Translations under genes and position numbers: made by a program | Assembly: GCA_001247695.2 (NCBI GenBank) | Contig: LGRX02035171.1 | Location: 91,642-155,641, forward strand | Direction of reading: 5' to 3' | Length of the DNA: 64,000 nt | DNA from: Cymbomonas tetramitiformis | Lineage: Eukaryota; Chlorophyta; Pyramimonadophyceae; Pyramimonadales; Pyramimonadaceae | Notes under the pieces: model-generated | Seen by the model: the letters and a program-made list of their open reading frames with translations, nothing else | Database searches by the model: none | Told to the model about the DNA's origin: nothing | Shown: piece by piece, positions 36,176 to 47,559 of the stretch | Layout: every line of letters begins with the position of its first letter | How positions within the stretch are numbered: the first letter of the stretch is position 1

Positions 36176-36539
36176 TTTCTTTTCGGCAGAATTTGATGGT
36201 GTAACGAAATTATCTTACCCCACGAGTTTTAGTTTTGAGAAATTTCGAATTGGGTCAAATAAAATCGCTTGAGACTTCTAAAAATGTGTCGCGTTACGTG
36301 TACCCGCCGGCCCCGCCTTGACCGGCGAAGTGTTTGCGGCCTCTATCAGCTCGATGGCGCGAACCATCAGCATAAATTGTCTTCATATTGCGCGGTGTGT
36401 AATGATGGTTTATAGTGGATTGTGGAAAGTTGGCGCTTTTAGGGCCTAAAACACAGTGCTCTTAACACTTAAGGCTGAGGGGCAGTGCTTTGCGGTTCAG
36501 ATGGTCTTCATAGCGCTAGCGCCGCGCGGTATGACAGCG

Positions 36540-36680
36540 ACATCGACATGAAAATGTGATGACATGACATGACATGACATGACACGACATGACATAACTT
36601 GCCACGACGCGACGCGACGCGTACTTGTAGCTCCGCTCCGCTCCGCTCCGCTCCGTCGCGTCGCGTCGCGTCGCTGACAG
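36540..36680. repeat. Microsatellite cluster
   Basis: GACAT repeats (about 36560-36595), then GCTCC repeats (about 36632-36655) and CGTCG repeats (about 36655-36675), with a spaced GACGC run between. The adjacent pentamer arrays change motif abruptly. Confidence 0.8.
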
Positions 36681-36900
36681 ACTGACGGATGACGCGTTGA
36701 CTCGCGCACCAGAATTCATGAGAAAGAGTTCATAACAACTTTGGATTGCCGTTGAGTTAAAGGAGACTGTCGGCTGACGAACGTGCGCCCAGCAGCGGGT
36801 CTTGTCAGCCGTCAGTCTTCTTTTCGTTTTCGTGCTGCGTCCTTTTTCAGATACTTTTTGAAATTTTAGAACACGCTCATACGACTTGTGTATGTTACAG

Positions 36901-37390
36901 GTTGGTTTCGCTGGAACTCGCGAGAAAGTAGTTTGGGCGCGCGGCTCCAATTTTGAAGTTGGTAAGGCGGGTGCTCTTCTTTTTGCGGGTGCTTCTCCTT
37001 CCTTGGACAGAAATCTCTCGCATTTGCTAGTCCGATCACACTATCCTCGCTGTTTGTTTTCTGTGACTCACTGACTAATTTCAGCGTTTCTTACGTGTGC
37101 AGGCTTAGACACGTCAGAGGTCTCCCCGCGGAAGCACTCATCGAACGTGGAACGACACAGGTGAGTTTTCTTTTTCCTTAAAAGTCCCCATGCTCATAGC
37201 GTTATGCCAGGTTTGCACAATTCCTTTTTCATCGTGATGTTTCGACATCACCACCTTCGGCGCAGTGCGCCGAAGGTGAATCTTGTGAAATATGACTTCC
37301 GTATGCTGAGTGCAGTTGCCTTTTTCGCAGGTGCAAGTTTCACGTTTTCTGAGCAAAGGAGAGCCGAGATTCGGAGTTGCTTTAGCAAAT
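36901..37390 (+). other. Possible three-exon fragment of a host gene
   Basis: Segments bounded by splice-like sites join in frame: one after GTTACAG (from 36901, VGFAGTREKVVWARGSN) to a GTAAGG donor near 36962, one after GTGTGCAG (about 37104) to a GTGAGT donor near 37161, and one after TTTCGCAG (about 37331), ending KFHVF. The splice sites look good but the peptide is short and unrecognised, so this remains a weak model. Confidence 0.25.
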
Positions 37391-37879
37391 TTAGGTTAGA
37401 CGTGCCTGTGACCTTGTTTGTATATGTGATAGTAACAGTGATAGACTGTAATAGTGATATGACCGTAATAGACTGTAATAGAATCTGAAATATGTAAGAT
37501 TTGTTTATATTTTAATACCGTGTCTCTTGCCTTTCAATATTTCCGAGCATTTGAATACTGTTTGGCGACGCGCTTCGATCATATCCGAGCATGTTTCGAT
37601 CTTGCCGCATAACCTGTTGGGGCCACGCATCGAGACAGTAGCACTCAGCCGTGCAATATATCTACTGCTGAATGTTACTGTTTTGTCGAGACAGTAGCAC
37701 TCAGTTGTAGATGCATCTGTCCGCATCCTTGTATATGGGAAGCACACGAGTGGTGCATATATAATATAAGTATATTACATATATGTGCGCGATGCCTAAT
37801 ACCCGTAGATATGTTGGACCTGCATATATGCGGCATATCTTCGGAATATGTTAATTTTCGCAGGTATGTCGGATCCACA

Positions 37880-38035
37880 AATATGCAGCATACTTACACG
37901 ATATGTGATATGCTGCATACTTACGGAACCTGGAGTGATAGTGCATATATTTGCGGAGGGTGCATATTTCTCGAAAATATGCGGAGGGTGCATATTTTAT
38001 GAAAATATGCGGAGGGTGCATATTTCCCGTATACA
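37880..38035. repeat. Short tandem repeats with GCGGAGGGTGCATATTT
   Basis: Three units of about 30 bp (GCGGAGGGTGCATATTT plus a GAAAATAT half) end near 38035. They are preceded by related GATATGCTGCATACTTACG phrases. The unit ATGCGGAGGGTGCAT is partly palindromic with the AAAATAT spacer. Confidence 0.65.
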
Positions 38036-38099
38036 TACCGTTTGTATCTTGAATGTGGCAAATTTACATAAGCTATATTCTGTTGTAAATTTACATAAC

Positions 38100-38503
38100 C
38101 CGGAGTGATAGTGCATATATTTACAGCATCTGTCTAAAACCCGAAAATCTACGTAGACTATGCGGGTCGAAAAAACCCGGATGAAATATGTATAAGAAGT
38201 TATCAGGAGTGTGCCTGGTACACCGTCGCCCTCCGGCTCTCCTACCCGCCTGTGCGGCATCCCCGCAACATCCCACACCGGCAAGAACGAGGTGGGGACC
38301 AGCCCGCGCCACCAGCAATCGTCCGTCTCCATCAAGTCGCCTGGGCTGGCCCCCCCCCCGAACAACTCCTCGTCCCGCAGGTCCAACCACGGGAGTTCAC
38401 CTTCGATCTCCGGCAGATCCTCCTCCAGGGGCTCCCCCCCTGCAACGTCGGCCTCATCGGCCGACTCAGCCCCGCCCGGCTCCGCTGCGCTGCTCGCCGG
38501 CAT
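38100..38503 (-). CDS. Acidic open frame downstream of the gag-like gene
   Basis: The frame opens MPASSAAEPGGAESADEADV and continues with EPLEEDLPEIEGELPWLDL and DDCWWRGLVPTSFLPVWDV. It lies in the same direction as the zinc-knuckle gene, 40 bp downstream. It may be the start of the next open reading frame of the same retroelement, truncated near 38150. No catalytic domain is visible. Confidence 0.35.
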
Positions 38504-38542
38504 CCCTCGGGGCGCAGCCCCCCCAAGGGCGGGTCCGCACCC

Positions 38543-39280
38543 TCACGGGCCCCCCGGACACGTGGCGGCCGTCGACACGTGGTCCTCTGCTCCGCACGTC
38601 CCACACACGTGCCTGAAGCGACACGAAGTGTAGGTGCAGTTCCCCACGTTGTACCAGTGGCAAGCATCGCGAACCGTGGGAAAGGCCTGCTTCCCGCCGC
38701 CTCCCCCCTTGCCCTTGCCACCGCCCTTACCCTTAGGCTTAGCACCCGGCGCCGACGGCTGCTGAGCGTTAGAGGCTCCCGTGCTCACCTCCGTCGCATC
38801 GTTCCGCCGGCCGCCTTGCGGCTGCTGGCCCAGCTGGTTTCTCTTGTTTCTGCCTCCCCCTTGACCCCCGCCCCCCTGCGGCTGCAAGTTCGCCTCGGCC
38901 ACGTAAGCCGCGAACGTGTCCGAATAGCTCCCCTGTTTGAACGTCACGGAGTCGTCCACCTCCATGCGCAAAATGAAAAAGTCATAAAACTTAGTCAGCA
39001 TGGGGGCGAAACCAAACACCGCCACCTTCGCCACGAACCACGTGTGGAAGTACATGAACAATTTGTGCTGAACGTCCGTTGCACCCCTCGCCATTGTCCA
39101 GAATCCTCGCTCCCACTCCAAGAGCGTCGTGCACCTCTCCTTTGGCTCCTTCCCCGACCACGTGAGCTGCCCCCCCTGGCCGATCATAATGCGCTTTTCG
39201 CCCTTCCCCACCAGGTCCTCTGTGGGGTACACTCGCAGATCGTGCCCCCGCAGGGCGCAACCGTCGTGCGCAGGAATCAC
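38543..39280 (-). CDS. Gag/nucleocapsid-like protein with CCCH and CCHC fingers
   Basis: 245 residues. The N-terminal 130 residues form a helical capsid-like region (LLEWERGFWTMARGATDVQ, then YFHTWFVAKVAVFGFAPML). A Gly/Gln/Lys-rich basic linker (GGGKGKGGGGG) follows. The C-terminus reads CHWYNVGNCTYTSCRFRHVC, a CCCH-type finger, then CGTCGAEDH, a knuckle-like motif. This layout is typical of Gag proteins of tyrosine-recombinase (DIRS/Ngaro-type) and related retroelements. The first 15 residues are uncertain, since the frame is cut close to 39296. Confidence 0.55.
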   Translation of the reverse strand: MIPAHDGCALRGHDLRVYPTEDLVGKGEKRIMIGQGGQLTWSGKEPKERCTTLLEWERGFWTMARGATDVQHKLFMYFHTWFVAKVAVFGFAPMLTKFYDFFILRMEVDDSVTFKQGSYSDTFAAYVAEANLQPQGGGGQGGGRNKRNQLGQQPQGGRRNDATEVSTGASNAQQPSAPGAKPKGKGGGKGKGGGGGKQAFPTVRDACHWYNVGNCTYTSCRFRHVCGTCGAEDHVSTAATCPGGP

Positions 39281-39312
39281 CGGGCGGAGGGACCCAGTGC
39301 TCCCGAGGGTCG

Positions 39313-40358
39313 GTGGCCTTCCAGTACTTCGAGAGCAAGATCTCCATCGGTCTCAAGCCTGACATGATTCGGTTCTTAGGCGAGATGCAGAACACGATCG
39401 ATCAGATGCAGAAATGGCGAAGCAACACCGAATTCATGCAAGGGCCCCGTTCGACCCTTTTCGAAAAGCATGGGGTCTTGTACACCATCTACCGAGAAGC
39501 GTTGATTTCCAAGTTCCAAGCCATCGAGGACGGCGAGAACGAGGGTGACACTCCTGGACCTGGGCAGTACAAGGCCGACGGGCTGTTGAAAAAAATGGCG
39601 AGATTCGAATCAGCTCATGGATTTTCACTCCCGGATCCCGAGAAATATCCCAAGGGATTCGTGTACATCGAGGAGGCGGGGGAGGGAGAGGAAGAGCAGA
39701 CGTCGACGGTGCTGGACGATGACATCGACGCTCACCTCGATCGGGTCAAAAGTTGGTACCCCGTAATGTCTCACTTGAACCAGTCGATGGAGACGCATGT
39801 GAAGCAAGTAGCGAAGTCCAAGCATTCCGTGTTCGGCAGCACGCAAATCAACGGATACTTCATGCACTGGACCGTTGCCAATTTCCGGCCGCAGACGTGG
39901 AACCTCTGCGTTAAAGTCATGGACGCTTACATAAGGTTTGACCTGAAGGGCATGAAAACCCTTTGGTTTCGAAGACCAAAAAGCGCAAGGCCACATCGCC
40001 CCAAAGCGGGCCTGCCAAGAAAGCTGGCAAAAAGGCCACCTCCAACCGGCAGGTAAATTGTTTTTTGCTTCTGCTTCAAAAAGTGTTTTCCCTTCCAAAG
40101 CATTCTTTTCTATATTTTGAGACATGCTAAAAATGTCTTTTTCCGACTTACAGGTGGAAGACGACGTGGAACGAGGAGGCGGGGGCGGGCGGGGGCTCGT
40201 CTAGAGGCGGGCATTTTGGTGGAAACGCTCGGTTCCTCCACAATGCCAAAGCCATGGGTATGCCGTTACGGATTAACTTGGGCGGCTTTGCGGGGGATGC
40301 GGCGTTCGACAAGGTGGACACGTATCTGCGCATGATTATTGAAGCGAGGTCTCACTAA
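39313..40358 (+). CDS. Spliced gene of unknown function
   Basis: Exon 1 (39313-40052) and exon 2 (40154-40358) are joined across a 101-nt intron with donor GTAAAT and acceptor TTACAG. The codon at the junction (AG+G) preserves the frame, giving about 315 residues. Exon 1 starts MAFQYFESKISIGLKP and is helical and charged, ending in a Lys/Pro-rich tail. Exon 2 gives a Gly/Ser-rich stretch, then RFLHNAKAMGMPLRIN and VDTYLRMIIEARSH. I do not recognise the family. It sits head-to-head with the gag-like gene, 32 bp away. Confidence 0.55.
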
Positions 40359-40372
40359 AGGAGGGGGCAAAT

Positions 40373-41626
40373 ATGATCTTTGTCAGAAGGAACGCATGGT
40401 GCGAAGCATTTGTCGTCCGCGAGTGGAAACCTTGGGACCAATTCAACACGGATTTCACCACCTCACGGAGCTCTCAAGTGAAAATCGAGTCTTGATCGGC
40501 TGCTTAACCCAAGGAGGAGGGCTGGGGTCGGGAAGTTCCGCTAGCGATTTTCAATTTCGTCGAGAACGCGCGGGTAAACCTCAAAGAAGCGCAGGCGCCA
40601 AGCGCGGATCACATTGAAGGCTTGCAACAGGTCGAGGTGCTCGTCGACATCAAACTGCATCGGGAGGCGCGGACCGAAGGGCCGGAGCCTGCGGTTCAAG
40701 GAGAGGGGGGGTTAGAGAACGACGAGCCCACACATCTGGAGGACGTGACGATGTACCCTCGTTGGAAGATCGTCAAGGACGTCATGGACGATTTGAAGGA
40801 CATCCCGAGACTGCCTTTCACGGGGGCGATCATCGACGGCAAATACGCGCTCGACAAGGAGAAGACTCCCGACGCGATGACCAAGGAGGACGTGCAAAAG
40901 TTCCTGGAGTCTTTCAACGCCAAGACCACCGCCCCGGCATGGACAGTCGCTTTCTTTTGCGGTTTCGTCCAACAAAACGATTTTCTGAAGGTGATTGACA
41001 GTTACTGCTCCGGCCGCGCGGAGCGGTTCTTCTGGCACAAGGCGAACGTGCATATGAACCCCAACAAGACCGTACGCTTCAATGACCTTGAATGTGGGGT
41101 CTTGGGGTACCATGTAAAGAGCGATGCCGCGGGGGGGACTTTTAAAAAGCCGCAGTGGATGTCCAACTTTGAGCTGGGCGACGGTGAACGTTACAGCCGC
41201 GCGTCACTTATACGCGGCTTCCTGGTCGTTCACCAGATGTTCAAACGCGACGGCAAAGTCGTCAATAACCATCAGAAACCCCAAGCTCTGTTGATGGAGC
41301 TGATTCAGGTTCACATGCTCGGTGACAATCCGGGCAAGTTGGATGACGACGGCCATCCACTCAACTGGATTCTCGACGGTTGCTGCGGCGTCGGCTCAAC
41401 GTCTATGGCCGCCTTGAGGTGTGGTTTGAACACGATCGGTTTCGACCAGGACCAGTACATGGTCAGCTCTGCGCAGCAACGGCTGACTAATTTTGACGAC
41501 AAGCCGGATCAGAATGCCGAGACGAAGCCAAAAGAGAACAAGAAATCGACGAACAAGGGGAAGGAAACAGCCACGGGTAACGAGTCTGAGGAAGAAGACG
41601 TAGAAGAAGAGGCCGCAACCGCTTAA
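40373..41626 (+). CDS. DNA methyltransferase-like gene (N6/N4 class), possibly degenerate
   Basis: The main frame (from 40622, 334 residues) ends with an AdoMet-binding signature: WILDGCCGVGSTSMAALRCG, then GFDQDQYMVSSAQQRL (about 255-295), as in the C-terminal motif I region of N6-adenine/N4-cytosine methylases with permuted order. Upstream, FTGAIIDGKYALDK (about 60-73) sits where the catalytic DPPY would be expected but reads DGKY. A Lys/Glu-rich tail follows. An additional short frame (40373-40495, MIFVRRNAWCEAFVVREWKP) lies just upstream. The altered motif suggests loss of catalysis or a very divergent enzyme. Confidence 0.55.
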
Positions 41627-41891
41627 ATGAAGTGTGTTGAATAAATTAGCAGGATTTGTCGACCGCCCTGACTGATAGTATCAGTCATGCCTCGACGGTA
41701 TATGGTGAAAAGTACTCTGCTCGTAAACATTTAAATAAAGAATGATACATGTATGCATATTTCGGTGTTTTCATTGTACGCATACTGCACGTTTCTAGCG
41801 TGTTGCCTTTATGTATCCCTATTTCGCGCATAAATATCACTAAACACTGATTTTTATGAAATGTATATAAATAAAAAATTGATATATAATA

Positions 41892-42630
41892 ATGTCATTT
41901 TCATCGAATAGTATGTTTGATAAAAGGAGTATCACAACAGTACTGTTGGAAAGCATGGGATCTGGGACCTCTCCAACTGACTTGAAACCTGAAGCTGTTG
42001 GTTTCCAAATTATTTTCACCGGAACCACGGATAGGTGCTTACCCAGCAGTGAGATACGACACGATCCGGCGTACAAGGACTTTGTGCGGTCGCACACTCA
42101 CAACCACTTGGCGTCAGTTTCTACAAACTTGCACTTGTATCGAGAACGGATCGTCCCTGATGCTTTAGAGAAAAAGCGTCGCCTGGGCTTGATGCCTGAC
42201 CACCCTATTATGGTCATTCTTGACAAGTGGCCACCACAGGCTACAACCGATTATAACGAGAAAGTAAAAGCTGCGTGGCCATCGTGGATAAAATATATAC
42301 AGGTTCAAGGAGGACTGACCGGAGACGCAAAGAAAGCAGATGTTGATGGCACAGGCCCACTTAAAGTTGGATTGCGCTCAGAGTCACAGGAGCACGTCGC
42401 TAAGTTAGTGACAGAGCAACTCAACGAAGGAGTTGAGTATAATAACATGCTGAGTGTTCAACTTTTCGCTGACACATGTGAAGCCGTTGCTTTGCCAGTG
42501 GACCTTGACAGTGTACAACAAGTTCAAGAACGGCGTTCCGGCTCGGTGTAAAGGTTGGGCCAAATGCAGGATTAGCGAGGCCTTACTTGCAACGCGACAC
42601 GTGAAAAGGCGAGAGAACTACACGCGGCAG
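41892..42630 (+). pseudogene. Pogo/Tigger-type (DDE_1) transposase remnant
   Basis: The frame 41892-42551 matches the C-terminal catalytic region of DDE_1 transposases: FQIIFTGTTDRCLPS, then PDHPIMVILDKWPPQ (the second catalytic Asp) and VQGGLTGDAKKADVDGTGPLK in place of the usual VPGGCT...PLD. The C-terminal W-x-x-C part (KNGVPARCKGWAKCR) continues in another frame after about 42490, so the copy is frameshifted. The N-terminal DNA-binding domain is missing. A GTGAGA donor at 42631 may join it to a downstream exon. Confidence 0.55.
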
Positions 42631-42794
42631 GTGAGAGCCCTACACTCGCGAGGTGGGGCTCCAGCAGGCCGACCGCGCACGCACTGGCGAGGGCCTCGCT
42701 GTGGCTGCGCATGGGCTTAGCATGGGCAGGCACCTCGGGCTTTGCTTAGTAATAGTAGCGGTTTATTTGTTGTATCGTTGTTTGTTCCTCAAGG

Positions 42795-43046
42795 AAGTTG
42801 TATCCGGAAGGCAGCTTTGATCTGACGCCAGACGAGGGCGAGCGAGAGCCCTCTCCTGATACGGACAATGTTGAGGAGATCGACGAGGGACTAGTCGAAG
42901 AGATGGAGTCTGCTTCGGCATCTGGCACCAGTGTTATATCTAGAGAAGCGTGCGAGAGTAGAGAGGGGCGCCGCGACACGCAAACGGCAAAAGAAAACGA
43001 GCATCTCCGATCCTGCGGAAGCTGGGCCTTCGCGAACTCGTCTAAC
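42795..43046 (+). CDS. Acidic exon downstream of the transposase remnant
   Basis: The open frame reads KLYPEGSFDLTPDEGE, then NVEEIDEGLVEEMESASASG and SCGSWAFANSSNG, up to a GTACGT donor at about 43049. It follows a Y-rich acceptor tract (TTTGTTCCTCAAG). It may be a host exon or the tail of the transposase gene; phasing with the preceding donor could not be made consistent. Confidence 0.3.
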
Positions 43047-43082
43047 GGTACGTGCAACTGAAATGTTTCACTCTGGCTTTTA

Positions 43083-43575
43083 TGTCTTTTGAGTCTGCAT
43101 GTCTTTCGCGTCTATCGTGTTTATCGTGTCTATCGTGTCTGCGTGTCTATCGTGTCTGCGTGTCTTTCGTATCTGCATGTCTTTCACGTCTTTCGTGTCT
43201 GCGTGTCTTTCGTGTCTGCGTGTCTTTCGTGCCTGCCGTGTCTTTCCTGTCTGTTGTGTCTTTCCCGTCTGTTGTGTTTGTTGTGTCGGTTGTGTCGGTT
43301 GTGTTTGTTGTGTCTTTCGTGTTTGTTGTGTCTGTCGTGTCAGTTGTGTCTTTCGTGTATGTCGTGTGTGTCGTGTCTTTCGTGTCTGTCGTGTCTGTCG
43401 TGTCTGTCGTATCTGTCGCGTCTTTGTCGTGTGTGTTGTGTTTGCCGTGTATGTGTTATACGTCGTGTTTGTACTTGTCCCCATCGCGTCTGTCGCGTCT
43501 TTCGTGTTTGTTATTGCCCGTTGTGTCTGTCGTGTGTGTCGTGTGTGTCGTGTCTGCGTGTCTGCGTGTCTGTAT
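43083..43575. repeat. TGTCTTTCGTGTCTG minisatellite
   Basis: About 490 bp of CGTGTCT/TTCGTGT-based repeats with short, shifting period. It is open in all three plus frames and in one long minus frame, which gives spurious proteins of Val/Ser/Cys/Arg. It lies between a GTACGT donor and the next exon, so it is probably intronic. Confidence 0.8.
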
Positions 43576-43593
43576 AATATCACACACTTACAT

Positions 43594-44136
43594 ATGGAAG
43601 TTGCTAGGGGCGGTGTGGTGGAACTGCAGGATGATAGCAGTTTGGAGGATGCAAATATTTCAGCCGGCGATGAATCTGATGAGGAGGAAACCATATTTTC
43701 CATCGCGGACTTTGGTAACGCAGATGGCAGGGAATTCTTTGTGGTGAAGGCGAGTGCGCGTGATGAGTTCACCTTCCGGTTTAAGATCGCGAACCGACTC
43801 TCCCCTCACCTGTCGTTGATGGAATGCATGGAGGTCCGATCTGCGGAAAGAAAAAACTTCCAGGCGTACTACAAACCCACCAGCTCCGCTTTTGTAGGCA
43901 ATAGTAAAAAGCGGCAAGTGAGTCTGCAAAGCGCTAGCAAGGCACACGCTTTTTCTAATTGCAAGTACAAGATCACAGAGTGTGTTCCTTTTGATGGTGA
44001 GTCTATCTTTTGGGCGTGGGAGGAGGACGAGAGTGGTCCTGAAGGAAGCATCCCAAGGGAGCAGGCTCATGAGCTGTATGCGCTTTTGGCGCGCACGATG
44101 AAGTCAGAGCGTGTGCGCGCAAGGTTACTGGACTAG
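43594..44136 (+). CDS. Hypothetical protein
   Basis: 180 residues, starting MEVARGGVVELQDDSSL. An acidic N-terminus (EDANISAGDESDEEE) is followed by a compact region (TFRFKIANRLSPHLSLMECM, then KITECVPFDGESIFWAWEED). It lies after the minisatellite; the true 5' end may be spliced, since a TAG acceptor occurs at about 43609. The family is not recognised. Confidence 0.45.
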   Translation: MEVARGGVVELQDDSSLEDANISAGDESDEEETIFSIADFGNADGREFFVVKASARDEFTFRFKIANRLSPHLSLMECMEVRSAERKNFQAYYKPTSSAFVGNSKKRQVSLQSASKAHAFSNCKYKITECVPFDGESIFWAWEEDESGPEGSIPREQAHELYALLARTMKSERVRARLLD

Positions 44137-47031
44137 CATCTGAGTCTGAGGACTCGGAGTAAGTTATGCAGGGATAACACAACATTAATATATTACCATT
44201 TGTTTGTTTGTCAAATATGTGGTGTAATCAGTGGCTTCGCATTAACTCGTTATTCTTTGTTTGTTTGTCGGCCAGTGTATTTTGCTTGTTGGGTTTAATT
44301 TATTATTGATTGTTTATTGTCAGGTAGTTTCCCATGCTTTGATCTAATTAGATAAACTCAACTATTATCGTTGTCGTTTTTATGCAATTATAGGGGTGTC
44401 GAGGTACCTCGCGAATCTATACCAATGCCAGCGGTGTACATAAAGCTCTGTCACGTGGCATAACATAACGCGGTCGTTGTAACATGGAGGGTCGAAATAT
44501 GTTATAACAGGCGGTATAACCGGGGGGGGGGTGGTATATGCAATAACATCACCATCTTAGTAAATCGCACGGTTTTCCATAAACCAGCAAGTGCATATTG
44601 CTCATGTCACAAAGGTATAGCGGTCATCAACACTAGTCTCGAAGAGATTTAGTGGCACTATGTGTCACATTCATTGCCCAAAGTGGTGCGATGAGCACAA
44701 ATGGTCATACAGTATGTTTACATGTGTTTCAATCATTCGATCACATCGGTGCGATGCACTCTCGTGAAAAACCCATTCAGCAAAATACTTGGGCAGGATA
44801 TTAAAGTATCAACCGGGAGTTGGTGTTGGTACGTTGCCCATGAAAGCAAGTGACTCTTACCATGGTTCTCTAATAGAACGTTGATACCATGGTTCTCTAA
44901 TAGAACGTTGATACTTTAATATCCTTTACGAGCTTGATTTCCTAAACCAAACTCCTCGCAGTATTCCTCTTGTGTTCGCAAAATCATTGACATATACGCT
45001 AGCCATCACTTTCGCAATTTGCGCTAGCATTAAAAAGCAATGGCCGAGAGCGCTCGAGCATCTGTCCAGTGGTGGGGTTACTACCCTCCCCGAGGAGGTT
45101 AAGTGCGTGCCTGCAGAAGGCATGTGGGCTCCTCCTAATTTACAATTCCGCAATATTCTTATTGGGCGCACTGGTTTGTATATGAAACCGTATAACGATG
45201 GAAGTGCCCAAAGGCAAGCAAGAGCACAAAACAGTGTGACTTGGTTCGCGTCTATCGCTCCTCACTTCAACGAGATTCCGGCCGTTTGCAGAACAAAGCC
45301 AACTTCGCCATGTACTCCTTCCGGCCCAAACCAGCGGAGCCCAGGCTAGTTGCTCGTCAAAGCCCGTTCAGCCCTCGCGGCCTCCAAGAACGAGAGTGTC
45401 AAGCGTCAGCATGCCGATCGCTGCAGCCAGTTGCACTGTGACACTCCAAGGGTTCGAAACCTGCTACAAGCTTCGTCCCTATCGTACCAAGAGAGGAATC
45501 GGAGTGCCCACATAAGGATTTCCGCGTGTTTCCCCTTCAGCATCTTGCGGTTAATAGCAAAGCCTCCGCCTGGAGCTTCTCGGGGTAACCCGCGGCCGCG
45601 GAACAACGCGAGATGAAGCACATCTATCGTGCGGAAGTCCGACACTGTTCCTTCGTCTGCACCTACGTGTGCTGCATAGCGCACCGCGCCCAAGGCGATG
45701 AATGGGGCGTCCGCCATGGGCTACGACGTGGATGGTACGTACCTGCTGCAGAGCTTCTCGACAACTCGCATATAGTCACTGACCTGGTACCCGCGACGCT
45801 CAGGGTCCGCCTACACAGCAGACCCAGTCGCCAACTCATGCTTGTGGAGGACGCCGCATGGGCTGTTTTGCGCTCAACTTTTTTCTCAGCCTTGGTGCGC
45901 TATTCGGAAAGTACGGCTTTATCAGACATGTCGTAGCGGCGCTCCAGTCTGACTGTGGCATCCAAATCCGAGCACCCTCGCCCCAACACCCAAGCAATGC
46001 CACACTCATACGAGAAACGTGGAATCGGCGGGATGCGTGTCAACGTGCGCTGGCATCCGTGTACTTGGTCAGTTTCTGCCGGGCCATTCACACTGGTCTA
46101 CTGCGATTAAAAGAAGCTGAGCGCGAACGTATCGACTGAAATATGCTGCGACCTCCCAAGAGGCCATTCGTTCCAAGCGATGTAGGAACGCGCACACGCT
46201 GACCGCTGGTGAGGTGGAGAATAGGAATATAATACCGAAGAACCCTCGGCTGAAGGATGTCCAACGGTAACGCAATGGTGACTTCGGGAGGTTGCGACCG
46301 GCGCTCAGATGTGGGCGGCTCGGAGAGTGGTTGCACTGCTTAGGGGCCTCCGCGCGTATATATACGAGCGAGACAGGTGGGCATCGAGCTCAAAAAATCG
46401 TACCTGAAGACGTCATGTGACCAGTGCAACTTCGCCAGAAACTCGCTCCACCAGTCACTACAACGTGGCGCTGGGCGCGAAGCGTGGACGTGAACAGCGG
46501 AGGAGGCCGCTCTTCGTAGCAAGCGAGCAGGCAACATCTCGCATGCTGACTACGATCGGCTCTTCAACACGTTTAACACCGCAGTTGAATTTCTTTATTC
46601 GACGCCGTCCGTTCTCGGCACTGACGGCAACAGCGCGGCAAGCACGACACGCCTTCACGTTATAAAGTCTGGCACGCCCACAATAATCGTTACGGAAAGG
46701 GCTGCATACCCACTTTCTCGAGAACGAGGCGAGTTCAATAATTAGCAGTGTTTGGTTCGCTTGCGCGCCTCCCGATTAGTGAACGAACGTTTTGGACAAT
46801 GACTACACGCTCACTATCCTCGAGAAAAGCGGAGTTCACTTATTGATGGACGCCCGCGCCTATCGCTGTTCGTGGGCAAGTGATTTGGGCTTATGCCAGG
46901 CGATGTGATGTTGGTGACCTGAGATTAGCGGGACTTACACGCAGGTTCAACGCTAGAAAATTTGTAGAGCTTCCAGCTTGAAGAAGCGATCCATTGGGTT
47001 CCCAGACATTAGCAAATTAGCAATTACAGTA
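44137..47031. other. Gene-poor region
   Basis: No convincing gene. A 28-bp phrase beginning TACCATGGTTCTCTAATAGA is repeated in tandem at 44858-44912. Several open frames of 80-125 codons (44972-45349, 45613-46139, 45406-45717 minus) lack recognisable motifs. CGCGTATATATACGAG at about 46353 looks like a TATA box with no attached gene that I can define. Confidence 0.4.
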
Positions 47032-47369
47032 CAGTGGGGGGAACCCTATACGGACGCCTTTTTCGATCGGTCCGTACGATCGCATACGTTGATTAAATCG
47101 AACGGGATAAAGCGCTGGTAGTAACGGTCAACGAGAGGTTGAGTTCCCCCAGCGGACACGTTTTCTCGTTCTGAACTAAAATACGTCCAGAGTACGAAAA
47201 CTGCCTATAGCGATTATATCCGGGAACCCTATACGTACGCCCCATTGTCTATTATATAGCAAAATATTATACACAAAATATTTCTGGTGTGATTGGACAG
47301 TCGACAATATTTAAGATATGAACAGGTCGTACGCATAGGGTTCCCGTCCGTATAGGGTTCCCTCCACTG
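47032..47369. mobile_element. 338-bp MITE with TA target duplication
   Basis: Terminal inverted repeats of 24 bp start CAGTGGGGGGAACCCTATAC on the left and, on the reverse strand of the right end, CAGTGGAGGGAACCCTATAC; TA flanks both ends. Secondary copies of GGGAACCCTATACG (47228) and GGGTTCCCGTCCGTATAGGG (about 47338) make the ends nested. The size and TA site fit a Tc1/mariner-pogo-type non-autonomous element. Confidence 0.8.
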
Positions 47370-47559
47370 TAGGTATTATTTATCGAGTCTCTACACCCAG
47401 ACTTGAGACTACATTCGGTCGCAGGCCTAGTGGAGATCTTTAGATCGATTAGCCTAGTGTGGAATATGCAGATGAGTGTGGGAAGCATCGATGTCAATTA
47501 GAAACAAATAATGTGCAGGGATCATAATGTAGCAATAATTTATGATATGACATCAATTG

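Noticed and set aside
38188..39367. Plus-strand frames of 140-371 codons over the gag-like gene
   Set aside because: Composition (Pro/Arg/Ala-rich, no motifs) fits the shadow of the minus-strand gene, which has zinc-finger motifs.
43052..43772. Long Cys/Val/Ser and Thr/Arg proteins on both strands
   Set aside because: They are translations of the TGTCTTTCGTG minisatellite and occur in several frames at once.
44972..46139. Host gene from several 90-125 codon frames
   Set aside because: Frames are short, mutually inconsistent and lack motifs or convincing splice sites.
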